Of a stretch of 64,000 nucleotides of DNA, positions 56,267 to 64,000 are shown piece after piece. The notes below the pieces were generated by a model. The model was not told where the DNA came from. It worked only from the letters and a program-made list of their open reading frames with translations, and ran no database searches. Numbering within the stretch: position 1 is the stretch's first letter; every line of letters starts with the position of its first letter. Made by a program: the position numbers and the translations under genes. This DNA comes from Campylobacter concisus (GTDB lineage: Bacteria; Campylobacterota; Campylobacteria; Campylobacterales; Campylobacteraceae): positions 434,001 through 498,000 of the forward strand of contig NZ_PIRM01000001.1 in assembly GCF_003049735.1 (NCBI RefSeq), given 5' to 3'.

Positions 56267-56779
56267 ATGAGAAAATTTCTAGTTGCATCTCTCATCGCAG
56301 TTTGCTCATTTGGTGCTGGCTTAAATTTCAAAAGCCTGCAAAGTGACTTTACGCAAACTGTTTTTAGCGAAGGCAAAAGCATAAATTACAAGGGTAGATT
56401 TTACGCAAAAAATGACAATACTGCACTTTGGATATATGAAAGTCCAACACCAAAGAGAATTTATTTTAACAAAGAGCGTGTGATCGTGATTGAAGACGAG
56501 CTTGAGCAAGCCATCATTTCAAAGCTTGATGATACGCCAAATTTGACGCAAATTTTAGCTCATGCGGAGCAAATTCAGCCGACACTTTATAAGGCGATAT
56601 ATGACGGAGTTGAGTACTTTATAACCATTAAAAACACTCTTCCAACGACGATTGACTATAAAGATAAACTTTCAAATAAAATAAAAATAACCTTAAGCAA
56701 CCCAGTAAAAGACGCGCTCATACCACAAGAGACGCTAACCCCTGTCATTCCTCAGGGTTACGACATTGTAAATCAATAA
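56267..56779 (+). CDS. lolA: Outer-membrane lipoprotein carrier LolA
   Basis: A 170-aa precursor with a signal peptide (VASLIAVCSFGAG). It carries LolA motifs: LQSDFTQTVFSEGKSINYKG, RFYAKNDNTALWIYESPTPK and DKLSNKIKITLSNPVKDALI. It is a periplasmic shuttle that takes lipoproteins from LolCDE to the outer membrane. It is divergent from secA. AAAGGAT precedes the ATG. Confidence 0.9.
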   Translation: MRKFLVASLIAVCSFGAGLNFKSLQSDFTQTVFSEGKSINYKGRFYAKNDNTALWIYESPTPKRIYFNKERVIVIEDELEQAIISKLDDTPNLTQILAHAEQIQPTLYKAIYDGVEYFITIKNTLPTTIDYKDKLSNKIKITLSNPVKDALIPQETLTPVIPQGYDIVNQ

Positions 56780-56803
56780 ATTTGGCTAGCTTTAGCCAAA
56801 TTT
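56778..56803. terminator. Bidirectional terminator lolA/FliL-like gene
   Basis: AAATTTGGCTA-GCTT-TAGCCAAATTT, a perfect 11-bp stem between two convergent genes. Confidence 0.75.
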
Positions 56804-56805
56804 AC

Positions 56806-57345
56806 TCACTTCTCTCCAAAATCTTTTCCAAATTCCTGCACGTTATTTAGATCAATAGGCTTTTGAACTACATCATTTGGATCTGGCGAGATGATGATCT
56901 CATTGCCCTTTTTCTTCTTTTCTGGTTTTGTTACAATCTCTTCATTAACGCTTGGATCGGAGCATAAATTTTGGCTTTTTATTGCTTTTATGATCTCGCT
57001 TAGCTCAAGATTATTTATCACTTTTATATTTAAGATAAGCACATCATCGATATCAAGAGAGTGCTTTTTGGCTGCGTATTTTATGAAAAGCTCTTTAAAT
57101 TTCTCTTTTCCCATTGAGGTTAAAATATCTTCCACGTAAAAGCTACCAACTATTATGTTTAAAGCATCAAGCACGTACGCTTCATTTTCTTCAACATCAC
57201 GTCCGACAACTTCAAGGTTCATATTTATCTTTTTTGTTAAATTTTGTCCAGCTTTTGAATAAATATCTGTTTGAAAATCTCTTACTTTTAGCACGTCTGC
57301 AAATGCAAAAACACAAAAAGTAAGGCTTAAAAATAGCTTTTTCAT
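56806..57345 (-). CDS. Exported FliL-like protein
   Basis: A 179-aa precursor with a signal peptide (LFLSLTFCVFAFA). The mature core (INMNLEVVGRDVEENEAYVL, then NIIVGSFYVEDILTSMGKEK) and the strand-forming LDIDDVLILNIKVINN resemble the FliL periplasmic fold ('...lssmeGkekLk..l...in..l....v..V.f..f'). The C-terminus is a polar Lys/Pro linker. It is coupled to the helicase gene (ATGA overlap). The FliL link is by pattern only; a true FliL would normally have an N-terminal TM anchor in a flagellar operon. Confidence 0.5.
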   Translation of the reverse strand: MKKLFLSLTFCVFAFADVLKVRDFQTDIYSKAGQNLTKKINMNLEVVGRDVEENEAYVLDALNIIVGSFYVEDILTSMGKEKFKELFIKYAAKKHSLDIDDVLILNIKVINNLELSEIIKAIKSQNLCSDPSVNEEIVTKPEKKKKGNEIIISPDPNDVVQKPIDLNNVQEFGKDFGEK

Positions 57346-58661
57346 AAATTCTCCTTAATATGCAAAAATACGTTTTCTTGGTAAAATTTCTTAACTTCGT
57401 CGTCAATTTTAACCACTTTTCTTAAATGCTGCCTAAAATCACTTTTTTTATCATAAAAAAGTTTTAAATTTTTAGGACTTACTGCACGAGAAAGTGCGAC
57501 GTAGAGTTGTCCTTTGGCAAAAATATGGTTGATATTGCAAATGAGCGAGTTTATGCTCATTCCTTGGGACTTGTGGATAGTTAGAGCGTAAGCGAGCTTA
57601 AATGGAAACTGATAGAGTGACGCCTGTACATTTTCTTCGATCTCATCTTCATTTAAATTTAACGAACTAAATATATAAGCGGCTTTTTCTATCTCGCAAA
57701 TTTCGCCGCTATCCTTTTTCACGATCACACTTGAAATGGCGCCATTTTCTTTTAAAATTTGCATGATCTTGCCTTGCTCACCGTTATAGTACTCGCCCCA
57801 TTTATTTGACGTAAAGATAATCTTAGCGCCTATCTTCATCTCCAAATCCCTTGAGATATTTAGTGTATTTGCCCATTTTTCAAATTCTTTTTTATCTAAA
57901 TTTTCATCCAAAATGTTCACATATGAGTTTGAAATTTCAAGTGGCGCGCCAAGCTCTGAAAGCCTCTTTTGATTTAGCATTTCAGCCTCGGCATTTCTGC
58001 CAAAAAGCACGCTCGTATCATCATCTGGCTCTATCTTGGTCACTCTTAAACTCTCTATATAGCTCATTATTTCATCATCTAGCTCGCCAACTCTAAGACG
58101 AGAGAGAATCTCATAAAATTTAAGATCGTTTGTACGTTTTGAGACTAGTAGCTCAACATTTGTAAATTTCATCTCCTCCCACGCACTGGAGTTAAAGGCG
58201 TATAAGAAGTTAAAAAGTTTGCTCTCATTTTGCTCTTTTTGCACGGGTGGGAGCTGATAAAAGTCGCCCACTATAAGCACCCTGCCCTTAAATTTAGATG
58301 TAAGCAAGCGGTATCTTATCATCTCCATTAAATCTGAGCTCACCATTGAAATTTCATCAATTACAAGCAGATCGCAGGCATCTAGCATATTTCGTAGCTT
58401 GCTTAGCTTATCTTTTTGGCGGTAGTCAAGCCGTCTTAGCTCCTCGTAGTCCTTGCAGTAGCCAAATTTAAAAAAGCTATGCAAGCTAACTCCCCCAAGG
58501 CTAACAGCACTTATGCCAGTTGAGCCAAGGATGACGACATTTTTAAAATTTTCTTTGTAGTATCTGATGATGGAGGCGGTTAGATAGCTCTTGCCAACAC
58601 CGCCGCCGCCTGTTAAAAAGACGTTTGAGCGAGATAAAATTTCTAAAATTTGCTCTTTCAT
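57342..58661 (-). CDS. PIF1/RecD-like superfamily 1 helicase
   Basis: A 439-aa helicase. Motif I is VFLTGGGGVGKSYLTASII, Ia LGSTGISAVSLGGVSLHSFF, II LLVIDEISMVS, III RVLIVGDFYQLPPVQ, V/VI AYALTIHKSQGMS and GQLYVALSRAVSPKNLKLFY. This order fits bacterial PIF1-like 5'-3' DNA helicases that unwind G-quadruplexes and R-loops. It starts 1 nt before the lipoprotein gene end and overlaps the FliL-like gene by 4 nt. Confidence 0.9.
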   Translation of the reverse strand: MKEQILEILSRSNVFLTGGGGVGKSYLTASIIRYYKENFKNVVILGSTGISAVSLGGVSLHSFFKFGYCKDYEELRRLDYRQKDKLSKLRNMLDACDLLVIDEISMVSSDLMEMIRYRLLTSKFKGRVLIVGDFYQLPPVQKEQNESKLFNFLYAFNSSAWEEMKFTNVELLVSKRTNDLKFYEILSRLRVGELDDEIMSYIESLRVTKIEPDDDTSVLFGRNAEAEMLNQKRLSELGAPLEISNSYVNILDENLDKKEFEKWANTLNISRDLEMKIGAKIIFTSNKWGEYYNGEQGKIMQILKENGAISSVIVKKDSGEICEIEKAAYIFSSLNLNEDEIEENVQASLYQFPFKLAYALTIHKSQGMSINSLICNINHIFAKGQLYVALSRAVSPKNLKLFYDKKSDFRQHLRKVVKIDDEVKKFYQENVFLHIKENL

Positions 58662-60671
58662 CTACTCAAACATCTCTGGGCGATACTCGAAGTGCATCGT
58701 ATCAAAGTGCTTCCAGCGTCCACCCCAGATAAATTTATGTTTTTCAAAAACACGCACTATCTTTTCAGGGATGAGGTTTTGGTAGCCCTTGCTCCACTGC
58801 CAGTAGTGGCTCTTTTTTACATTTATATCAATCGCGATACCGTAGCTGTGCGCACTTAAGCGATTTGTATCAGCGATGATGCGCCACTTAAATGTCCCAC
58901 CTGGATCTTTTAAATACTCGAGCAAACTCATATCATGTTTTACCATCTCATTTAGCTCGTTGCTAACCTCTTGCAAGGCAGCTGCAGCTCCATTTTTAGA
59001 GTTAAATTTTAAAGGTAAATTTAAAAAATCTTTTAGCCAAACGACATCTACTAAATTTGCTTTTGCCTCGCTCTCGCTTGAGCCATAAATTTTGCCTAAA
59101 AATTCATAATTTCTACATCTGCCAGCATCGCTTAGTGCGGTGCTAAGCGGCGAAAATGCAGCGTAATCAAGTGCATTCATATCCTCTATATCGGCCCCAG
59201 TGCTACACTCATCATCTTTTTGTTTAAAGTCATCATAGACAAATATTGTTCCATCACCGAATTTGACCAAATTATCCTCAACCTTAACATCATAAGCCCT
59301 TTGTAAAGCTGAAATTTTTCTAGCTTTATCGCTTATTACATTTTCGGGCTTTATCACATTTATAGAATCAACCTTTGAAATGAGCAAATTTGAGTTTTGT
59401 ATATCGCTTCTGTTTTGTCCGATATTTAGCGTAGTTACTGCCGTAGCACCGATTAATGCCCTGCCGTTATTTTCGGTTTTTAGTCCCCAAGCATCATGCA
59501 CCACATATATATCATCGCCCTTGTATCCAGCATAAAGCATGATATGTCCTGGCAGATGCACAAGCGTAAGATATGGCACGCCCTTTTCTTTTATCTCTTT
59601 TGTCTTAGCGGCGTTACTAAGTCCTTTTAGATCAAATTTTTGTCCCATATTTGCTTGAGCTCTTGAGTTTCTAGGCAACCACACGCCAAAACTTGCTAGT
59701 AAATCTTTGGTAAAAAGCGAGCAATCCCTTAGCTTATCGACCCCGCCCCAACCATAAGGCTGAGTAAGAAGAGAGCTAATAAGTGTTTTTAGATTTGAGT
59801 CATTAAATTTAAGAGGAAAAAGAGCGCCAACAGGCTTTGGCAACACAAATTCTCTCAAGAGATTTCTTACATAAATTTTTCCGTAGTAGTTTTTACTATC
59901 CTGAGCCAAAACAGGCAGTATCGCTCCGACTCTTGAATAAAATAAAAAATTTCCGGCCTTGTCATAAACTGGCATCTTGTCCGTTTTTATAGTCACAAAA
60001 CTTGACTTTTGATAGGCATTTGCCTCATCATCGCTTATAAATTTTATATCCTCGACTTTTACCCAGCCCCAAACCGCATCATCGCTAACAAACGCCCATG
60101 CCCTGTCTTTAGAAAGATGTGAGACAAAAAGTGGATGAGCAATGCTTAGGGTTGATTCTTGCAGATAATCAAACGGATAGCCTTCTCCTGGAGTTTGCGG
60201 ATTTAAAAATATCGGCTCATCGGTTGGAAAATTTCTTAAAGCTGTGTTTGCCGAAGTTAGGGCATAAGCAGAGATGCTTGAAAGAGCTGAAAAATTTGCA
60301 TTATCCTTTTGTGCGTCAAACCAGCTTTGTGGGATCTCTCTAAAATTTGAGCCAAAATACTTTCTCTTTTCACTTGGTTTATATATATTAAATGCCCAAA
60401 AGACATCGTTTGGATTAAATTTTACGCCCCTTAATGTAAAAACCTTAAACCTTCTTTTTAAAATTTCTTCTTGGTCAAAACTTGCACTTTGTATATTTTG
60501 CGGTAGCGACGAGGCATCTTGCTTCATTTCAAAATCAAGCAAACTAATGCGTTCATTTGGCCTATATACATTTTCATCCGGTAAAGAATTTTGCACACTT
60601 GGCTTTGGCTGGGTCTGCGAACATCCCAAAAACAAAGCAACACTAAACGCTAAAAATATACCTTTTTTCAA
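58662..60671 (-). CDS. Lipoprotein with SH3b, NlpC/P60 and M15 (VanY-like) peptidase domains
   Basis: A 669-aa lipoprotein with signal peptide and lipobox FLGC (AFSVALFLGCSQTQ). Central SH3b-like repeats (FVSDDAVWGWVKVEDIKFIS) precede an NlpC/P60 cysteine peptidase with Cys in DKLRDCSLFTKDLL and His in VHLPGHIMLYAGYKGDDIYV. A C-terminal M15-type Zn peptidase follows with SAHSYGIAIDIN (HxxxxxxD) and FDTMHFEYRPE. Two cell-wall hydrolases of different clans are thus fused. They would cleave stem-peptide bonds in the periplasm. The start is TTG at 60671 with AAGGA upstream, overlapping the stop of the preceding pseudogene. Confidence 0.88.
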   Translation of the reverse strand: MKKGIFLAFSVALFLGCSQTQPKPSVQNSLPDENVYRPNERISLLDFEMKQDASSLPQNIQSASFDQEEILKRRFKVFTLRGVKFNPNDVFWAFNIYKPSEKRKYFGSNFREIPQSWFDAQKDNANFSALSSISAYALTSANTALRNFPTDEPIFLNPQTPGEGYPFDYLQESTLSIAHPLFVSHLSKDRAWAFVSDDAVWGWVKVEDIKFISDDEANAYQKSSFVTIKTDKMPVYDKAGNFLFYSRVGAILPVLAQDSKNYYGKIYVRNLLREFVLPKPVGALFPLKFNDSNLKTLISSLLTQPYGWGGVDKLRDCSLFTKDLLASFGVWLPRNSRAQANMGQKFDLKGLSNAAKTKEIKEKGVPYLTLVHLPGHIMLYAGYKGDDIYVVHDAWGLKTENNGRALIGATAVTTLNIGQNRSDIQNSNLLISKVDSINVIKPENVISDKARKISALQRAYDVKVEDNLVKFGDGTIFVYDDFKQKDDECSTGADIEDMNALDYAAFSPLSTALSDAGRCRNYEFLGKIYGSSESEAKANLVDVVWLKDFLNLPLKFNSKNGAAAALQEVSNELNEMVKHDMSLLEYLKDPGGTFKWRIIADTNRLSAHSYGIAIDINVKKSHYWQWSKGYQNLIPEKIVRVFEKHKFIWGGRWKHFDTMHFEYRPEMFE

Positions 60672-60911
60672 CTTTTTTCCTTATCCTTAAAAATAGCTTC
60701 GACGATCAAAACAAAAATGTAAAACATCTTTTCATCGTTATTTTTGCAAATTTGCTTCATAGTCTCATTCTCGCTTTTTACTTTTATATCGTTTGAGTTT
60801 TTCTTTGAAACCTCACCCACTTTTACATCATTGAGAGCATTTACAAAACCTTACCACGACGCACTTAAAGATTACCTCAAGCATAATGTTGTCTTTTAGT
60901 TTATCAGACAT
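60668..60911 (-). pseudogene. Small gene with frameshift
   Basis: ATG at 60911 opens MSDKLKDNIMLEVIFKCVVV and stops at a TGA. Shifting frame near 60843 gives GFVNALNDVKVGEVSKKNSN, then DIKVKSENETMKQICKNNDE and KMFYIFVLIVEAIFKDKEKS, ending exactly at the TTG of the next gene. The start overlaps the DUF523 gene stop by 8 nt and the end couples to the lipoprotein gene, as real operon genes do. The product would be about 80 aa with unknown function. A sequencing error cannot be excluded. Confidence 0.5.
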
Positions 60912-61350
60912 CAAGCCCTGCTATCTCATCTTCGCCGTAAACTAAAATTTCATTTTCTTTTAGCAGTTTTGCTGTGATGCCATCGCCTAAAATAAGCCTC
61001 TTACTAAAACTCCCGTCATAAATTTGCCCACTTCCACAACTTGGACTTTTTGATTTTAAAATAGCCTTTTTGCAGCCATTTAGCTTGGCTATTCTTAGAC
61101 AAATTTCTGCTCCACTTTTAAAATTTTCGCTCACATCTTTACCTGAAAATTTACAAATAACTGCGCCATTTTTCATCTCAGCTGGCTCTCTTGGCGTGCT
61201 AAGCCCACCATAAACCTCTGGACAAACAAAAAGCAGATGATATCTCTTTGAAATTTCATCTAAAACATCTTTATTTAAGAGATTATTTTCGCCGTTAAAT
61301 TTACAATTTATGCCGACTAGGCAAGCACTTATTAAGATTTTTTCTCTCAA
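60904..61350 (-). CDS. DUF523 family protein
   Basis: A 148-aa protein with the family's cysteine motifs: ILISACLVGINCKFNGENN (CLxGxxCxY/F), FVCPEVYGGLSTPREPAE and ILKSKSPSCGSGQIYDG. The conserved Cys pattern hints at metal or thiol chemistry. The function is unsettled; related domains occur in thiouridine-desulfidase-type proteins. It overlaps the aminotransferase stop by 4 nt. Confidence 0.87.
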   Translation of the reverse strand: MREKILISACLVGINCKFNGENNLLNKDVLDEISKRYHLLFVCPEVYGGLSTPREPAEMKNGAVICKFSGKDVSENFKSGAEICLRIAKLNGCKKAILKSKSPSCGSGQIYDGSFSKRLILGDGITAKLLKENEILVYGEDEIAGLDV

Positions 61351-62213
61351 AGTCCAGCTTCTTTTAAAAGTTCACCAGCATAAATTTCTCGGAGTTTGCT
61401 TGAAATTTCTCCCACTTTTGCGCCATTTATCGCCTTGCCATCAGCATAAACGACTGGCAAGAGTATGAGCGTCGCAGCCGAGATAAAGACTTCATCAGCG
61501 CCATAAACTTCATCCATGCTAAATTTTCGCTCCTCTATCTTAAGGCCAATATCTTTAGCAATCCTTAAAAGTCTCATACGGCGAATTCCTGGCAAAATTT
61601 CATTTGAAAGTGGCTTAGTAATGAGGGTTTTGCCCTTGATGATAAAAGCACTTGAGCTACAGCCCTCTGTGACAAAGCCATTTTCCACCATAAAGCCCTC
61701 GTCTGCGCCTTTTTTGTGAGCTTCATTTTTAGCATAGCACTGAGCTAGAAGCGAGATAGACTTGATGTCACGCCTTTTCCACCTGATATCCTCGACACTT
61801 ACGACTTTTATACCAGTTTTTGCAGCAGGATTGTTTAAAATTTCACTCTCGTAGCAAAAGATAAAGACGCTTGGTGTTAAATTTTCTATGAAATAGAAAT
61901 TTCTAAATGCCACGCCTCTTGTTACTTGCATGTAAATTCCGCCTTCTTTTAAGGCATTTTTGGAGATTATCTCGTTTAAGATCGCTTCAAATTTTTCCTT
62001 TTCGTAGGGCAAGCTTATATCTATCTCATTTAAGCTTCTTTCAAATCTTGCCCAAAATCCATCTTTATCAACCATTTTTGAATTTATCACAGGCACAACC
62101 TCATAAATTCCATCGCCAAATATAAATCCTCTATCAAAAGCACTAACTTTTGCCTCGTCTTTTTGCAAAAATTCTCCATTTAAAAAGACGGTTTGTAAAG
62201 CTTGATCTGCCAT
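61347..62213 (-). CDS. D-amino-acid aminotransferase (class IV PLP enzyme)
   Basis: A 288-aa fold-type IV aminotransferase: N-terminal VFLNGEFLQKDEAKVSAFDR and GFIFGDGIYEV, PLP-Lys in RRDIKSISLLAQCYAKNEA, EGFMVENGFVTEGCSSSAFI, and LPGIRRMRLLRIAKDIG. The arrangement fits D-alanine:2-oxoglutarate transaminase (Dat), which supplies D-Glu/D-Ala for peptidoglycan. A branched-chain activity is possible but less likely given the RxFxFGDGxYE pattern. AGGAGC precedes the ATG. Confidence 0.87.
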   Translation of the reverse strand: MADQALQTVFLNGEFLQKDEAKVSAFDRGFIFGDGIYEVVPVINSKMVDKDGFWARFERSLNEIDISLPYEKEKFEAILNEIISKNALKEGGIYMQVTRGVAFRNFYFIENLTPSVFIFCYESEILNNPAAKTGIKVVSVEDIRWKRRDIKSISLLAQCYAKNEAHKKGADEGFMVENGFVTEGCSSSAFIIKGKTLITKPLSNEILPGIRRMRLLRIAKDIGLKIEERKFSMDEVYGADEVFISAATLILLPVVYADGKAINGAKVGEISSKLREIYAGELLKEAGL

Positions 62214-62317
62214 TTTTAGCTCCTTAAATTTTGGGCAAATTGTATCTAATTTTGTTTGAATTTATAGATTCTTAGATATAATGAGCCAAAATTTCAAAGG
62301 TAAAAAGTCTATAAAAA

Positions 62318-62821
62318 ATGCAAGAAACTTTAAAAGATAGAATCATAAAAAACGTTTTTTTTGTTTCAAAACAGCCAGTTTTATTTAGGGATCTACTTGA
62401 AGCAAATGCCCTTTTTAACGAAGGTATGCTAATAGATGGAGCAAAGCTAAATTTTAGATTTAATCACATCAAGCTCTATCAGATTTATGCACTTATCTGT
62501 TTTGTCATTTTATTTCCATTGTTAATCATCACGCATCATTTTTTAGCAAAAACTGACGCACACATATCTATAATAGCGACTGCTGTCGTCACTTCGGCCG
62601 TTTTCATTGGCTTTGATATGTTTAAAGTTTGGGCAAGAAGAGAGATAAGCCACGATCTTATCAAAAAAGCCTGGAGTGTGCATTTTCCTTATTTTAGCTA
62701 TGAAAAATACTCAAGCAAGGTCGAAGAAATTTATAATACTGCTATAAAAAACGACATATCAAAAAAAGATTTAGAACAATATATATATGAAAAGCTAATC
62801 TCTCAAAAAGAAAGTAATTAG
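62318..62821 (+). CDS. Hypothetical membrane protein
   Basis: A 167-aa protein with two TM helices (IYALICFVILFPLLIITHHF at about 55-74, ISIIATAVVTSAVFIGFDMF at about 83-102) and cytoplasmic ends. The C-terminal part is helical and basic/amphipathic (RREISHDLIKKAWSVHFPYF, ISKKDLEQYIYEKLI). I do not recognise a family. It is monocistronic, divergent from the aminotransferase. Confidence 0.7.
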   Translation: MQETLKDRIIKNVFFVSKQPVLFRDLLEANALFNEGMLIDGAKLNFRFNHIKLYQIYALICFVILFPLLIITHHFLAKTDAHISIIATAVVTSAVFIGFDMFKVWARREISHDLIKKAWSVHFPYFSYEKYSSKVEEIYNTAIKNDISKKDLEQYIYEKLISQKESN

Positions 62822-62954
62822 CAAGTTAAAATATGCTTTGTTTATTGAGCTAATTTTATTTTTGTGCAGTTATATACAAAATGGCTATATTATTTGCCAA
62901 TATAATTGAATCGCAAAAATTTAGATGAGAATAAATAAAGCTTTAAATGTTTCG

Positions 62955-63248
62955 TTATTTCCATTGGCGCTCTTGCATATTGTTTAAAATTTGATTTTTA
63001 TAACGTAAATTTTCAAGCTTTATATTAAGAGCTCTATTTTCCTCTAAAAGCATATCTCGTTTACCGCTTATGTCAGCTATATCTCTACTTATATAATAAA
63101 TTTGATTTGCTATGTAAATTTTTGGCAAAAATATAGCTAGAGCTATAAAAACAGCTAAATAGACCATCACTAATGTCTTAAAGCTTAAATTTACCTCACG
63201 TTTTTGCTCCTCGTCGTGAAGTGTTAGCAGCTCTTCTTTTTCTTGCAT
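62955..63248 (-). CDS. FtsL-like single-span septal protein
   Basis: A 97-aa bitopic protein: charged cytoplasmic N-terminus, one TM (VMVYLAVFIALAIFLPKIYI), then a periplasmic coiled coil with leucine heptads (MLLEENRALNIKLENLRYKN). Size, topology and position directly downstream of rsmH (2 nt) match FtsL in the division/cell-wall cluster. The assignment relies on context, since FtsL is poorly conserved. Confidence 0.7.
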   Translation of the reverse strand: MQEKEELLTLHDEEQKREVNLSFKTLVMVYLAVFIALAIFLPKIYIANQIYYISRDIADISGKRDMLLEENRALNIKLENLRYKNQILNNMQERQWK

Positions 63249-63250
63249 TT

Positions 63251-64000
63251 TTATCCCTTTATCTTAAAAACCCGCAGTTTTGCGCTCTTGCTTCGTGAGT
63301 TTATCTTTAGCTCATTTTGGCTTGCTGTTAGTGGCTTTTTGGTTAAAATTTCTCCTAGTTCGTGATTGTTTCCGCATTCACATCTATAGACGCCAGGTAG
63401 GCAGATACAGCTATTTGCCCATTTTTTAAAGCGTTCTTTTACGATCCTATCTTCAAGCGAGTGAAACGTAATAATTGCCACAAGACAATCTTTAAACCCA
63501 CATTTTTCTATACTATCAAGCAAATTTATTAGCTCATCTAGCTCACCATTTACCTCTATCCTGATCGCTTGAAAGGCAAGTATTGCAGGGCTAACTCCGC
63601 GCCCTTTTATCTGGGCTGTACCTATTAAATTTGCAAGCTCTTTTGCACTCGTTATCTTGCCTAAATTTCTAGCATTTATAATTTTATTTGCAATCCCAAC
63701 AGCATTTTTTAGCTCGCCATAATCTCTAAAAATTCTAACCAACTCATCAAAAGAGTATCCATTTACAACGTCATATGCGCTAAAATTTCGCTCTTTGTCC
63801 ATTCTCATATCAAGAGTACTTGAGCCAAGACCAAAGCCCCTATCGTCTTTATCTATCTGAAGTGAGCTAACACCGATGTCGGCCAAAATTCCTCTAACAT
63901 TTAAAATTTCTTCTTGACTTAGCTTGCTAGTCAATTCAGAGAAGTTACTTTTATAAATTTTAACCCTATTGCCAAATGGCTCAAGTTTTTTTAGTGAAAA
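63251..64000 (-). CDS. rsmH: 16S rRNA (cytosine1402-N4)-methyltransferase, partial
   Basis: The C-terminal 249 residues are present. The N-terminus with the SAM-binding start lies beyond the window, and the frame is open to base 64000 (FSLKKLEPFGNRVKIYKSNF). It has RsmH blocks GILADIGVSSLQIDKDDRGF, AFQAIRIEVNGELDELINLL and AIITFHSLEDRIVKERFKKW. The cysteine-containing end (CICLPGVYRCECGN) is followed by LTKKPLTASQNELKINSRSK. It methylates N4 of C1402 in the ribosomal P site. It is upstream of the FtsL-like gene. Confidence 0.95.
   Translation of the reverse strand, partial: FSLKKLEPFGNRVKIYKSNFSELTSKLSQEEILNVRGILADIGVSSLQIDKDDRGFGLGSSTLDMRMDKERNFSAYDVVNGYSFDELVRIFRDYGELKNAVGIANKIINARNLGKITSAKELANLIGTAQIKGRGVSPAILAFQAIRIEVNGELDELINLLDSIEKCGFKDCLVAIITFHSLEDRIVKERFKKWANSCICLPGVYRCECGNNHELGEILTKKPLTASQNELKINSRSKSAKLRVFKIKG

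Overview
The window is a 64 kb chromosomal segment of an AT-rich epsilonproteobacterium, most likely a Campylobacter of the C. concisus group. This rests on gene content and order, not on a database search. The cprR-cprS/htrA/cbpA-hspR/kefB block has the C. jejuni order. Other Campylobacter/Helicobacter-type genes are an HP0242-like DUF2018 protein, a PgbA-type plasminogen-binding protein, a UbiD-family menaquinone decarboxylase and a very long FlgL. Start codons, Shine-Dalgarno spacing and TATAAT -10 boxes look typical of Campylobacter.

Layout: (1) 1-5.5 kb, minus strand: the 5' part of gyrA, an SseB-like gene and a complete ADP-heptose operon (gmhB-hldD-hldE-gmhA) for LOS core synthesis. 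(2) 5.6-12.8 kb: cytochrome c553, a decayed integrase beside tRNA-fMet and tRNA-Gln, ftsK (apparently without an ATG/GTG/TTG start for its full N-terminus), sigma54-type flgL, yaaA, hup and tRNA-Leu(CAA). (3) 12.79-16.47 kb: a roughly 3.7 kb genetic island inserted in the 3' end of tRNA-Leu and bounded by a 23-bp perfect direct repeat. Its integrase, repressor and tape-measure genes are wrecked, but a two-gene operon (AAA ATPase plus RloB-type TOPRIM protein) is intact. It resembles the RloAB/AbiL class of anti-phage systems and is the strongest candidate for an interesting system here.

(4) 16.5-26.6 kb: a 589-aa protein behind a sigma28-like promoter, an AEC permease, an MXKDX-repeat protein with a two-component pair, aldehyde dehydrogenase, a phosphatase and an unknown partner, a YihY membrane protein and a plasminogen-binding protein. 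(5) 26.7-43.3 kb: cell-wall peptidase, mgtE, Nudix hydrolase, ppk, a UbiD-family decarboxylase, an orphan Imm10-like gene, the hemC-fxsA-proS-hemA-ispB run with small conserved genes, a HAD phosphatase and metY.

(6) 43.3-56.8 kb: a 490-bp non-coding stretch with an inverted repeat, a frameshifted K+/H+ antiporter, cprS/cprR, htrA, the HspR-autoregulated cbpA-hspR operon, kefB, a LolC-like permease, secA and lolA. (7) 56.8-64 kb: a FliL-like exported protein, a PIF1-like helicase, a two-enzyme cell-wall hydrolase lipoprotein, a frameshifted small gene, a DUF523 protein, a D-amino-acid aminotransferase, an FtsL-like protein and the 3' part of rsmH. Envelope biogenesis, proteostasis and stress signalling dominate the core regions. 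The accessory content is confined to the two tRNA-linked remnants and a few small loci.
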